NCBI GenBank assembly: GCA_001770205.1
Contig: MEQL01000051.1
Coordinates: forward strand, 16,984 to 80,983
Reading direction: 5' to 3'
Source: Bdellovibrionales bacterium RIFOXYD12_FULL_39_22
GTDB lineage: Bacteria; Bdellovibrionota; Bacteriovoracia; Bacteriovoracales; Bacteriovoracaceae
DNA: 64,000 nt
The translations under genes and the position numbers were made by a program. Shown here piece by piece: positions 47,446-56,278 of this stretch. The notes under the pieces are model-generated. The model did no database searches. It was not told the origin of the DNA and saw nothing but the letters and a program-made list of their open reading frames with translations. Each line of letters opens with the position of its first letter. Position 1 is the stretch's first letter.

Positions 47446-48018
47446 CTACTTAATTAACTCCGCAAATTTCCCCTTACTTTTTTCTAAAACTTCTGCGTGC
47501 AAAGATCCTCCATGTGAATCCATGGTGACCACGCAAGGAAAATCTACCACCTGTAATTCCCACATTGCTTCCGGAGAACCCAGTTCCATCAAATAGACAT
47601 TATCTACTGAAGTTATTCTTTCCGCTAATACTTGCGCTGCCCCACCAATGGCATGGAAGTAAACACAACCATATTTTTTACAACCATCTAACGTTTTCTG
47701 GCCCATGCCACCTTTGCCGATGACCCCCACAATCCCATAATCACGCATCACCTCCCACTGGTAGGGCTCTTCGCGAATGGAGGTAGTTGGCCCAGCGGCC
47801 ACCACTTTATATTTTTTTGTTTTGGGATCTTGTAGCATAACTGGCCCACAATGATAGATCATCTGATTTTTCAAATCTACTGGTGGTTTATTCCCATCAT
47901 GTAAATATTTATGAACAGCGTCGCGGCCAGTGAACATTTTTCCGCTGATAAGTACCATGTCACCAACCTTTAACTCTCTAATTGCTTCTTGCGTAAATGG
48001 ATAATTTAATTTTTTCAT
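47446..48018 (-). CDS. fumB: Class I fumarate hydratase, beta subunit
   Basis: 190 residues, matching the C-terminal part of iron-sulfur fumarases and tartrate dehydratases (VAAGPTTSIREEPYQWEVMRDYG, VIGKGGMGQKT, YFHAIGGAAQVLAE). With the alpha subunit it hydrates fumarate to malate in the citric acid cycle. The split alpha/beta form is common in anaerobes and early-branching bacteria. The symbol is a generic choice for the beta subunit. It begins 31 nt after the alpha gene. Confidence 0.9.
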   Translation of the reverse strand: MKKLNYPFTQEAIRELKVGDMVLISGKMFTGRDAVHKYLHDGNKPPVDLKNQMIYHCGPVMLQDPKTKKYKVVAAGPTTSIREEPYQWEVMRDYGIVGVIGKGGMGQKTLDGCKKYGCVYFHAIGGAAQVLAERITSVDNVYLMELGSPEAMWELQVVDFPCVVTMDSHGGSLHAEVLEKSKGKFAELIK

Positions 48019-48049
48019 ATCTTTTCATCCTCTGCTTATACTTACAATT

Positions 48050-48943
48050 TTAATAAAGCCACTTGCTTATTTTGCTAGCACCATTGAGCACGACTCCCTG
48101 TCGCCTAAAGGCCCAACACATATAAGATACCGAAACAAAATAACTGGCCGGAAGACGATTTAGTACTCCAATCTTGCAACCAAGTAAGGTAGTCTCTCCC
48201 CCAAACCCCATCGGCCCAATTGCCAATTTATTAGAGGCAACTACAATATCTTTTTCTAACTCATCAAGGACTGGATTGGGATTTTTATCATCTAATTTTC
48301 GCAACAGTTGCACTTTGGATTCAATATAACCATCACCGCGATCACCCCCAATGGCCACCCCTAAAATGCCTGGGCCACATCCTTTTCCTTGTGCTTTGAC
48401 CACCGCATCCAAAATAACTTTACGAACTCCCACAATATCTCGATCGGCAGATAACTCGGTATGAGGTAGAGAGTATTGTGCACCCATATTCTCGCACCCT
48501 CCCCCTTTAAGCATTAGCCTTACCTCCAAGGAATTGCCTTCATGTTCATGAAAATGTAAGCTGGGATGCCCTGGGCCTACATTGTTTCCACTATTTTTAC
48601 CAGTAAGCGAGTCCACGGAATTTTGTCGTAAATATCCCTTGCTGGTGGCATTCATCACTGCTTGTTTAGCGGCCAGAGAAAACTTTCCCTGATTAAATCC
48701 TGGAGGATGGTAAACATTAAAAATAATGGTTCCAGTATCCTGGCAAATTGGGCCAGAATTTTTTTCTGCCAGCGCAATATTTTCGTTTATAATCTGCATG
48801 GCATATTTTGCATTGGTCCCCTCTTTTTCGCGTGCATGTGCTTCCTTAATAACTTTTTTTACGTCCGCAGGAAGGGTTGAGGAGGTGACTCTGATCAACT
48901 CTAAAAGGGACTCGACTAAGCTCTGATCTGGTGTGTTGTCCAT
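48050..48943 (-). CDS. fumA: Class I fumarate hydratase, alpha subunit
   Basis: 297 residues from the ATG at 48943, with GGAG 7 nt upstream; the frame runs 69 nt further back. The [4Fe-4S] ligands are in CQDTGTIIF, GGGCENMGAQ and GCGPGILGVAIGGDRG. The C-terminus ends YFVSVSYMCWAFRRQG, as in the family. The enzyme is oxygen-sensitive, which agrees with rubredoxin and nitrite respiration elsewhere in the window. It is divergent from the UvrD-type helicase gene. Confidence 0.93.
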   Translation of the reverse strand: MDNTPDQSLVESLLELIRVTSSTLPADVKKVIKEAHAREKEGTNAKYAMQIINENIALAEKNSGPICQDTGTIIFNVYHPPGFNQGKFSLAAKQAVMNATSKGYLRQNSVDSLTGKNSGNNVGPGHPSLHFHEHEGNSLEVRLMLKGGGCENMGAQYSLPHTELSADRDIVGVRKVILDAVVKAQGKGCGPGILGVAIGGDRGDGYIESKVQLLRKLDDKNPNPVLDELEKDIVVASNKLAIGPMGFGGETTLLGCKIGVLNRLPASYFVSVSYMCWAFRRQGVVLNGASKISKWLY

Positions 48944-49036
48944 AAAGAAACTCCGTTTGAATGTATAACTTTTTTGATGAGCGATTTTAACAACTACCTC
49001 GGCCATTTGCATAGAGTTTTTTTTAGATAATTGACT

Positions 49037-49065
49037 TTGACTCTTCTAACTCTATTGCTTATGCT
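49037..49065 (+). promoter_or_regulatory. Sigma-70-type promoter of the helicase gene
   Basis: TTGACT and TATGCT separated by exactly 17 nt, 30 nt upstream of the ATG at 49096. This is one of the best promoter matches in the window. Confidence 0.6.
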
Positions 49066-49095
49066 CCCGACAAAGAAAAAATAAAAAGGTTACTA

Positions 49096-51132
49096 ATGTT
49101 TTCATTAGACGGATTAAATAAAGAACAAAAAATGGCCGCCGGCAAAATTGATGGCCCACTTCTAATTTTGGCAGGAGCAGGTAGTGGAAAAACTAGGACT
49201 GTAACCTACCGTATTGCTCACATGATAGACAATTTGGCCATCCCCTCAACTCAAATTTTAGGAGTAAGTTTCACCAATAAGGCCGCGCGCGAGATGGTGG
49301 AGCGAATGCATGGGTTATTAGGTGCTGAAAAATGTCGAGGCCTAACCCTTTCTACTTTTCACTCTCTCTGTGTGCGCATTTTGCGCGAAGATATTGAAAA
49401 AGTTGGACTTAAAAAAAATTTCAGCATCTACGACACTTCCGACCAAATCTCCATTATCCGCCAAGCACTGAAGTGTTACAAAGATGCTGCCAAATTTGAA
49501 AAACAACGCATCTTAAGCAAAATTGGATTTCTAAAAAATCAAGGCATTGATCAAATAGATTTTGCCAATAGCACTTTTTTTGATCCTGATAGTGGTTATG
49601 ATCATGCGACAAACCACTGCTACCACTTCTATCAAGAAAAACTAAAATTTTATAACGCCATTGACTTTGACGATATTCTCTTCCTGACAGTGCGTCTATT
49701 TGCTAAATTTCCGGAGGTAGCAAAAAAATATTCTACTCGCTTCAAATATGTAATGATTGATGAATATCAAGACACCAACGATATGCAGTTTGAGTTAGTG
49801 CGTGGACTAACCTCCACTCATCAAAATATCTGTGTCGTAGGCGATGATGATCAGGCCATCTACTCCTTTCGCGGCGCCAATATCAGCAATATCTTAAATT
49901 TCGAAAAGCAATTTAAAAATGCTACGGTTATTAAACTAGAAGAAAATTATCGCTCAACACGCCCAATATTGGCCTTGGCCAACAGTATCATTGCCCAAAA
50001 TAAAAATCGCAAAAATAAAATGCTACGCGCCCAGATTGACTCCGATCACCGTCCCATACTGTGGGCCTGTGGCGACCATGATCATGAAGCAAAAGTCGTA
50101 GCAGAAGAAATCGTGGGCCATCGCCAACGAGGCGGCAAACTAAAAGATATTGCTGTACTATATCGCGGGAAAATGCAAGCGCCAGTACTTGAAGATGCCA
50201 TGCGAGAGAGTCAAATTCCATATACCATAATTGGCGGCCAAAAATTCTATGATAAAAAAGAGGTCAAAGATCTCATTGCCTACTTATCGGCCATCGCCAA
50301 TCCCAATGACGAAATTTCGATGCGTCGAATTTTAAATGTTCCAAATCGCGGCATTGGCAATACCACCCTTACTAAATTTTTAACCAAGGCCGAGCAAGAA
50401 AAAATCTCTCTTTTTTCCTCAATGGAACGCTATCCAATACTTGCTGGAGGACAAAGTGAACATATTGAAACGTTTGTTAAACTTATTCGAAAATTCCAAG
50501 CTATTTTTAAAACTATCCCCTTGAATGAGGCCATCTCTAATTTAGTAGAAGAGATCAGTTACTTTGACTTTATTGACAAACAGCACTCCGAAAACGCAAA
50601 GCAAGCAGAAGTACGCAAAAATGATATATCCTACTTTATTGAATCGGCCGGACGCTTTGCCGCACTGGGGCCCGAGTCTTCCCTGCGTACTTTTATGGAA
50701 AAAATTATGCTACAAGATTCACAAGATCGAGAAAAAGATGGAGAAGAGAAAAATCAAACTAATGCTAATCAAGTAACTCTGATGACTCTCCACTCCTCCA
50801 AAGGATTAGAGTTTGATATCATCTACCTAGTAGGCCTAGAAGAGGAAATTTTACCGCATAAAAAAACCATTAACGAAGGTAATGATATTAGCGAAGAATT
50901 GCGCCTCTGCTACGTTGGAGTAACTCGCGCCCGCAAAAAACTTTTTATGACTTACTGTAAAGAGCGCCAATTTTATGGAAAAAAAATTGCCCGTTTTAAG
51001 TCACGTTTTATCAGCGAAATAGATAAATCACTCTACCTCGAACAAGACCGCACTACCTTCGGACATCTATCTCCAGATGAGGCACGGGTGTATAAAAGTC
51101 AATTTTTTTCAAGTTTAATTGATAAGCTTTAA
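49096..51132 (+). CDS. UvrD/Rep-family DNA helicase
   Basis: 678 residues. Superfamily 1A motifs in order: Q motif LNKEQKMAA, Walker A AGAGSGKTRT, motif Ia GVSFTNKAAREM, DEYQDTN, VGDDDQAIYSFRGA, LEENYRS, and motif VI region LMTLHSSKGLEFDIIYLVG with RLCYVGVTRARKKL. It unwinds DNA 3' to 5' in repair and replication restart. The length and lack of a long C-terminal tail fit Rep or PcrA as well as UvrD, so the symbol is left open. AAGG precedes the ATG. Confidence 0.96.
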   Translation: MFSLDGLNKEQKMAAGKIDGPLLILAGAGSGKTRTVTYRIAHMIDNLAIPSTQILGVSFTNKAAREMVERMHGLLGAEKCRGLTLSTFHSLCVRILREDIEKVGLKKNFSIYDTSDQISIIRQALKCYKDAAKFEKQRILSKIGFLKNQGIDQIDFANSTFFDPDSGYDHATNHCYHFYQEKLKFYNAIDFDDILFLTVRLFAKFPEVAKKYSTRFKYVMIDEYQDTNDMQFELVRGLTSTHQNICVVGDDDQAIYSFRGANISNILNFEKQFKNATVIKLEENYRSTRPILALANSIIAQNKNRKNKMLRAQIDSDHRPILWACGDHDHEAKVVAEEIVGHRQRGGKLKDIAVLYRGKMQAPVLEDAMRESQIPYTIIGGQKFYDKKEVKDLIAYLSAIANPNDEISMRRILNVPNRGIGNTTLTKFLTKAEQEKISLFSSMERYPILAGGQSEHIETFVKLIRKFQAIFKTIPLNEAISNLVEEISYFDFIDKQHSENAKQAEVRKNDISYFIESAGRFAALGPESSLRTFMEKIMLQDSQDREKDGEEKNQTNANQVTLMTLHSSKGLEFDIIYLVGLEEEILPHKKTINEGNDISEELRLCYVGVTRARKKLFMTYCKERQFYGKKIARFKSRFISEIDKSLYLEQDRTTFGHLSPDEARVYKSQFFSSLIDKL

Positions 51133-51188
51133 AGTTAAATTAACTACCTATAAAAGCATAAAATAATTACACAACAACAGATCGCTTG

Positions 51189-51217
51189 TTGACTCAAACT
51201 CAAAAAATTGCAATAAA
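51189..51217 (+). promoter_or_regulatory. Sigma-70-type promoter of the small exported protein gene
   Basis: TTGACT and AATAAA separated by 17 nt, about 47 nt before the ATG at 51265. Confidence 0.5.
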
Positions 51218-51264
51218 GTCATGCTTCTTAGATTTTTATCTGTTTTAACGATGGAGGACACATT

Positions 51265-51549
51265 ATGAAAAAGTTTTTTTTAAGCATTGCGCTTTTAACA
51301 TTTTTTAATGCTTGGGCCAATGATCTATTAGAGTCAACTGACTATTCAAGAGAAGCTGTACGAACAATAGCACTATCATATATCGCGGGACATCTTGGCC
51401 GTTCGGCCGTAGATCTAGCAAAAGAAGTCGATGAAATAATCGTCAACGACCAACGAGGGATTGCTCTCTATGCAGTAGAAGTTTCCTTAACAAGTGGTAG
51501 TTATTATGAAGTAACTTTCACTCAAATGCTGCCAATAAAAATAGAGTAA
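51265..51549 (+). CDS. Small exported protein of unknown function
   Basis: 94 residues. A signal peptide (MKKFFLSIALLTFFNAWA) leaves a mature protein of about 76 residues with a helical first half and a beta-like C-terminal half (ALYAVEVSLTSGSYYEVTFTQM). There are no cysteines. No family is recognised. A strong GGAGG ribosome site and a good promoter support expression as a single gene. It is convergent with, and directly abuts, the DUF4340 gene. Confidence 0.75.
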   Translation: MKKFFLSIALLTFFNAWANDLLESTDYSREAVRTIALSYIAGHLGRSAVDLAKEVDEIIVNDQRGIALYAVEVSLTSGSYYEVTFTQMLPIKIE

Positions 51550-52635
51550 TCACTTAAAGGAATCTCGCCCCTTATTCAGTGATTTGAATTTATATTCAAC
51601 AATCTCATAAACCCAACGGCCATTTCTATTATTGAAAATATTTGCTTTATCACGCGCCAATAACATCTGATTAACTTTTTCTAATTCTGCTTTATCGGCA
51701 TCTTTATTTAGCTGAACTTGTGCTGGAAGTTCATTGATATTAGAAGAAATTCGACAATAGTATTTTTTGTCTTTATCAGTGCTTCCACCAACACCAATTT
51801 CCACCAGATAGGCCATCGCATCCGCCATTTTAACTTCATAGCGACTTTCAAATTTGACTGATTTAAGTTTAGCATCATCTGCCGCTATAAACTCTGTGAA
51901 AGAGATATTATTAAAGGCACGCACAAACTCGTCAATCTTACTTTGATCAACTTTTTCAGCAGGAGCAGTGGCCAAGACGAATTTAGAGACAGAAGTACTC
52001 GCTGAACCATCACTGGCCGGTGCCAAATCTTTTTTTACCACAAAACTACCAAATTCACCTGCCGCTGAAATGGTAACAATATCTTCTGTCTTGAGATTTA
52101 AAATTGTTTTATCAATGAAAAAATCCTTCTCGGTTTCGATAGAAAGGCCTTCCATGGTTAAATAGGTATCCGAAGAGGTGACATTTCTAATGTGACTGCC
52201 ACCATTATTATTGCGACTGCCGAGATAAAACTCCACAAGCTTACTATTTTCTTTTCCATATAAAGCAACCGTAGCATCCGCAATTCCTTCGGCCACTCCA
52301 TAAGCGTTATATGATTTATCAGAACTAGATACTTTTTCAGCAATCTGGATGCTGGCAACCTTGTATAAAAATTCATTAATTTTTCCCGTATCTGCCGGAA
52401 AGCTATTATGGCCGGCCAATACAAAGGTCGGGCCTTCTTTAACAAAATCCAATTCTCCCTGGCCGGCCTTGCTTTTAATTACTATTCGTTCAATCTTAGA
52501 AATATCTAGTCCGGAGATAAACTCTGCTCCGGCCACTAGATCATAACCACGACGATGTTCAATATAATAGGTAAACAGCGAAACAAAAAATAGCGCAACG
52601 GCAATGCTTAAAAGTTTTTTTGTAATTGTACTCAT
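51550..52635 (-). CDS. DUF4340 domain protein of a gliding-type ABC system
   Basis: 361 residues. One N-terminal membrane anchor (LLSIAVALFFVSLFTYYI), then a periplasmic region of the DUF4340 type (KIERIVIKSKAGQGELDFVKEGPTFVLAG, YNAYGVAEGIADATVALYG, YLGSRNNNGGSHIRN). Such proteins are encoded with GldG-like proteins and ABC-2 transporters in many bacteria, but their job is not established. It starts 4 nt after the GldG-like gene and is the last of four genes. Confidence 0.85.
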   Translation of the reverse strand: MSTITKKLLSIAVALFFVSLFTYYIEHRRGYDLVAGAEFISGLDISKIERIVIKSKAGQGELDFVKEGPTFVLAGHNSFPADTGKINEFLYKVASIQIAEKVSSSDKSYNAYGVAEGIADATVALYGKENSKLVEFYLGSRNNNGGSHIRNVTSSDTYLTMEGLSIETEKDFFIDKTILNLKTEDIVTISAAGEFGSFVVKKDLAPASDGSASTSVSKFVLATAPAEKVDQSKIDEFVRAFNNISFTEFIAADDAKLKSVKFESRYEVKMADAMAYLVEIGVGGSTDKDKKYYCRISSNINELPAQVQLNKDADKAELEKVNQMLLARDKANIFNNRNGRWVYEIVEYKFKSLNKGRDSFK

Positions 52636-52639
52636 ATAA

Positions 52640-54580
52640 TTATACCCCTTTTACTCTTTTCTTCTCGCGCATAGAAAAATAGATTCCCACAATTAAAATA
52701 ATTATCGGCACTAGTAGTGTATTAATATTTTGCAAAAAGGCCCCCAGATTTTCCACCTTTTCACGGCCAATCCGCTTAACCTCTCGCAGCTCCCCCTTAA
52801 GAAGGGCAATTTGAGCTGCCAACTCTTTTTTCTTTTTAATACCTTCATTTTGAATAAGGGCAACACTCTCTCCGCTTCGTCCTAGCTGATTTAGCTCTTG
52901 AGTAAAACGTTCTATTTGTCCGTTAATTTCTGAAACCTTTGATTCAGTATCTTTTTGAGCATCCAATTCAATCTGATCAACTACATCAAAATTTCTCGAA
53001 AATTTTCCTCTGGAACGAATCGACATTAGATCATTAGATCCGGCCAAATTATCCAATGAGTTCAAAAATAATTTTGCATTATCGTTAACCATGGAAAGGC
53101 CAAAGATGGTGGAGCGAAAAGCATTTTGATCGTGAATAAAATCAACATCAGCAATGACAATCACCGCCCCCTCTTTTTTTGATTCGCTTATCGCTTCTAA
53201 TTTTCTGCTTGCTGCTTTCTTTACCTTATTTTTTGTTTTATCATCTTCTGCTTTTTCCTCATCAACCACTGTTATGCCAGAAGGAAAAGCACTCTTAAAC
53301 TTCCCTACCACTTTATATCCCACGATAACTGGTTTAGCTCCGTCCGTGAACTTGTTCATAAGTGCCACTGGGTTATTTAATTCGTACCCCATTGCTTTAT
53401 AGGTGTTACCCTTCTCTGAAGTTCCAATTATAGGAGTAAATGTATGGCCCGTATCCTCTCCCATCGTACTAAGTGCTCCTGGATAAATAAAGGCCATATT
53501 ATTAATTCCACTAGAAACAACATCTTTACTCACCTGGGTGCAAGTCTGATTACACTCTAAAAGAGGCAACAAGCGAACAGGAGGTGAGAATTGATCCATC
53601 CGTCTAACTCCAGACAAATAACGATCTCCAGTAAAATCACTCTTATCGTATTTTATTCCCCAGGTTGCCAACAGAGGAGCTAAATCTGAGCTATAATCAG
53701 GTTGCATCTGCATTCCCATTTGCGGCGGATTTATCGCCTGTTCCACAATGGCCAAAGGGTCTACCAATACCAGAAGCTTGCCTCCTTCTAATAAGTATTG
53801 ATCAATCGCAAATAAGGTCTTTTCTGAAAAATTCTTAGGATGAATAACCACTAAAAGATCTATTGCAGAAATTTTCTCCGTCTCTGGTAAAACTTCTTTT
53901 ACACTATAAAATTCTTGCATCATCTTGGTTATAATCCAAGATTCTTCTGCATTCTTACCTTGCATTCTCATCATTTGAGCAATATAGGGAGAAACATCTT
54001 CGCTTAAAACTTTTAGAGAAGAAATTATTCCTACATTTATTTTCTTTGGATCCGTGGCCTGATAAATAAGCTTAGTTATATCATATTCAACATTGGCCTG
54101 CATGTTGGGATCAAAAAACTCAATGACTTTTTCTGTTCCATTTTCACTGCGCACTACTAGTCCAAAAAAATATTTTTCAGTTTCTGAAAGAGGAAAACGT
54201 TTCAGGCCGGCAGCAATTGCCTCCTCCTCCTCTTTAGTATCTGGCCGAGGATCTATTACTTCCAGCTTTAGATTGTTTCGTGAATTGGCCACATATTCAT
54301 CTAACAAATCCTTGATATAGTAATAATAGTTATTAAATGCACGAATGCCCTCCGTTCCCTTATTGGCCGCTGTTTTTGAATAGTAAAATTTTAATGTCAT
54401 TGGAGTACTAAGCTTGTGTAAAATGGCCTTGGTGCCATCGGATAAAGAGTATAGTCGCTCCTGAGTAATATCCACCTTAACTTTTTTCCCAATGGTGGTG
54501 CCAATATATGTGGCAAAAACCACAATTAAAATTGCTAAAAAAATATTTAAATATGCTTCCTGTTTACGCTCTATCTTCAT
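52640..54580 (-). CDS. GldG-like ABC-type transport auxiliary protein
   Basis: 646 residues. An N-terminal membrane segment (IFLAILIVVFATYIGTTIG) is followed by a large periplasmic region (PMTLKFYYSKTAANKG, NVGIISSLK, LLVVIHPKNFSEKTLFAIDQYLLEGGKLLVLVDP) of the GldG/ABC-type uncharacterised family. A coiled coil (about 535-605) and a second membrane segment (ININTLLVPIIILIVGIYFSMREKKR region) close the protein. In Bacteroidota GldA/GldF/GldG are needed for gliding; here the cargo or process is unknown. The gene lies 19 nt after the permease gene. Confidence 0.87.
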   Translation of the reverse strand: MKIERKQEAYLNIFLAILIVVFATYIGTTIGKKVKVDITQERLYSLSDGTKAILHKLSTPMTLKFYYSKTAANKGTEGIRAFNNYYYYIKDLLDEYVANSRNNLKLEVIDPRPDTKEEEEAIAAGLKRFPLSETEKYFFGLVVRSENGTEKVIEFFDPNMQANVEYDITKLIYQATDPKKINVGIISSLKVLSEDVSPYIAQMMRMQGKNAEESWIITKMMQEFYSVKEVLPETEKISAIDLLVVIHPKNFSEKTLFAIDQYLLEGGKLLVLVDPLAIVEQAINPPQMGMQMQPDYSSDLAPLLATWGIKYDKSDFTGDRYLSGVRRMDQFSPPVRLLPLLECNQTCTQVSKDVVSSGINNMAFIYPGALSTMGEDTGHTFTPIIGTSEKGNTYKAMGYELNNPVALMNKFTDGAKPVIVGYKVVGKFKSAFPSGITVVDEEKAEDDKTKNKVKKAASRKLEAISESKKEGAVIVIADVDFIHDQNAFRSTIFGLSMVNDNAKLFLNSLDNLAGSNDLMSIRSRGKFSRNFDVVDQIELDAQKDTESKVSEINGQIERFTQELNQLGRSGESVALIQNEGIKKKKELAAQIALLKGELREVKRIGREKVENLGAFLQNINTLLVPIIILIVGIYFSMREKKRVKGV

Positions 54581-54599
54581 ATAAAAATTCTCCGTAAAA

Positions 54600-55346
54600 C
54601 TAATTGGATTTTTTTTCTGTTATCAATAAAATAGTTCCATAAAGCCATCCACCTATCATTAAGGCAAAAAAGAAAAGATCTCCAATAACAATTACCCCTC
54701 TGCCCATCGACTCAAAGTGGTTCATAATGCTAAGTGATTCGAATATTTCCACTAAAAATTTAGGCAAAAAGGTAGAAATAAAACCCAAGATAGGAGGTGA
54801 TCCGGCCATAAGCAGTACATAACAAAAAACTACTCCCAATATAAAACTCACCACCTGATTTTTAGAAATGGCCGAAAAGAAAATTCCAATGGCCAAAAAC
54901 GCTCCTGCCAATAATGCCGCTCCCAGATAGCCTAGAATCACAACTCCCAAATCAGGACTTCCCAAATAAATTACCGTCAAAACTAGCGGAAAAGTTCCGG
55001 CCAAGGCCACTGCCACAAAAAGCCAAGCCGCCAGAAACTTACCAAACACGACCTGAGCTTCCGTCACTGGCATGGTTAACAACAGCTCTATAGTGCCACT
55101 CTTGCGTTCTTCGGCCAAAAGCCGCATAGACACTGCAGGAACTAAAAATAAAAAAAGATAAGGAACATATCTAAAAAAACTACTCAAATCCGCCTGACGC
55201 ATTAGAAAAAAACTTCCACTGCCTGGCTCAAAGGTAACATATCCAATCGCAAATAAAAAAATAATTAAAAAAACATAACCAAGTGGAGAGGCGAAATAAG
55301 ATTTAAACTCTCTGCGCACAATACTTTTTGTCACTTCTGCTATCAT
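54600..55346 (-). CDS. ABC-2 type permease (GldF-like)
   Basis: 248 residues with six membrane segments, typical of ABC-2 permeases. The block FVPAVSMRLLAEERKSGTIELLLTMPVTE is characteristic of GldF/CcmB-like permeases. It forms a transporter with the ATPase encoded just upstream, whose stop codon it overlaps by 4 nt. The transported substrate cannot be deduced. Confidence 0.9.
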   Translation of the reverse strand: MIAEVTKSIVRREFKSYFASPLGYVFLIIFLFAIGYVTFEPGSGSFFLMRQADLSSFFRYVPYLFLFLVPAVSMRLLAEERKSGTIELLLTMPVTEAQVVFGKFLAAWLFVAVALAGTFPLVLTVIYLGSPDLGVVILGYLGAALLAGAFLAIGIFFSAISKNQVVSFILGVVFCYVLLMAGSPPILGFISTFLPKFLVEIFESLSIMNHFESMGRGVIVIGDLFFFALMIGGWLYGTILLITEKKSN

Positions 55347-56080
55347 AAATTAACCCCCTGTACGGACTCTCCAGTGGTAATGGCCCGAAATACATCATCC
55401 AATTTATGTTGCTTTGATTTTGATTTCAAATCGGCCGGCGTTCCATCGTAGAGTAACTTGCCCTTGGCAATTATGATGGCCCTTGTACAGACTTCCTCCA
55501 CTTCTTCTAGAATATGGGTGGAAAGCACAATACATTTATTCCCTGATAACTGGCGAATCAATGTTCGCACCTCATGTTTTTGATTGGGATCTAAACCATC
55601 CGTTGGCTCATCCAAAATCAAAACCTCTGGATCATGAATCAGTGCTTGCGCCATCGAAACCCGACGGCGAAACCCCTTTGAAAGCGTTTCGATTTTCTGA
55701 TAACGTACAGATGTTAGTGCACAGAGATCAATCACCCGATTAACGCCGGCCTCGATTTTGTCGGCGGCCATTTGGCGCAACTCTCCAGCGTAACGCAAAA
55801 AATCCTCCACATACATATCATCATAAAGCGGAGCATTTTCTGACATATAACCAATTAATCCTTTTGTCACTGTCGGAACTTCCTGCACTTTCTTACCACA
55901 CACCAGTGCCTCTCCATCACTCGGCAAAATAAATCCGGTGATCATTTTCATAGTAGTGGACTTTCCTGCTCCGTTTGGCCCTAAAAATCCTAAGATCTCT
56001 CCTTTGCCTGCCGCAAAGGAAATATCATCTACGGCCATAATGGATTCGAATCTCTTAGAAAGGTGATTTACTTCTATCAT
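55343..56080 (-). CDS. ABC transporter ATP-binding protein (GldA-like)
   Basis: 245 residues. Walker A GPNGAGKSTT at about 34-43, Q-loop region, signature LSKGFRRRVSMAQALIHDP (variant of LSGGQ), Walker B VLILDEP and the switch His of STHILEEVE. It powers the adjacent ABC-2 permease. It is the first gene of the four-gene system; a 44-bp phased repeat array lies 118 nt upstream of its start. Confidence 0.94.
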   Translation of the reverse strand: MIEVNHLSKRFESIMAVDDISFAAGKGEILGFLGPNGAGKSTTMKMITGFILPSDGEALVCGKKVQEVPTVTKGLIGYMSENAPLYDDMYVEDFLRYAGELRQMAADKIEAGVNRVIDLCALTSVRYQKIETLSKGFRRRVSMAQALIHDPEVLILDEPTDGLDPNQKHEVRTLIRQLSGNKCIVLSTHILEEVEEVCTRAIIIAKGKLLYDGTPADLKSKSKQHKLDDVFRAITTGESVQGVNL

Positions 56081-56197
56081 TTATCTTCTCCATCTTTATG
56101 TTTGATAAAATAAAAACCCAAAGCAATGCAATTATTGTTACGAAATATCTTATTAACTTTTAGGCATTTGGCAATATTTTTTAATAGGGTGATTATT

Positions 56198-56241
56198 TTT
56201 TGACAAAGTTTTTACAAAATCTTTACAAACTTTTTACAGAG
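56198..56241. promoter_or_regulatory. Four phased 11-bp repeats (TTTACA core) upstream of the ABC operon
   Basis: Four tandem 11-mers, TTTTGACAAAG, TTTTTACAAAA, TCTTTACAAAC and TTTTTACAGAG, place the ACA exactly every 11 bp. This layout resembles tandem binding sites of OmpR/PhoB-family regulators. A TATTAA hexamer lies 14 nt beyond the array toward the ABC operon. The regulator is not identified. Confidence 0.5.
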
Positions 56242-56278
56242 AGCGAAAAAATAAATGTACGCGAGTTAGCGAAAAACG

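Noticed and set aside
56198..56241. The 11-bp repeat array as a CRISPR
   Set aside because: Units are contiguous with no spacers and no cas genes are present.
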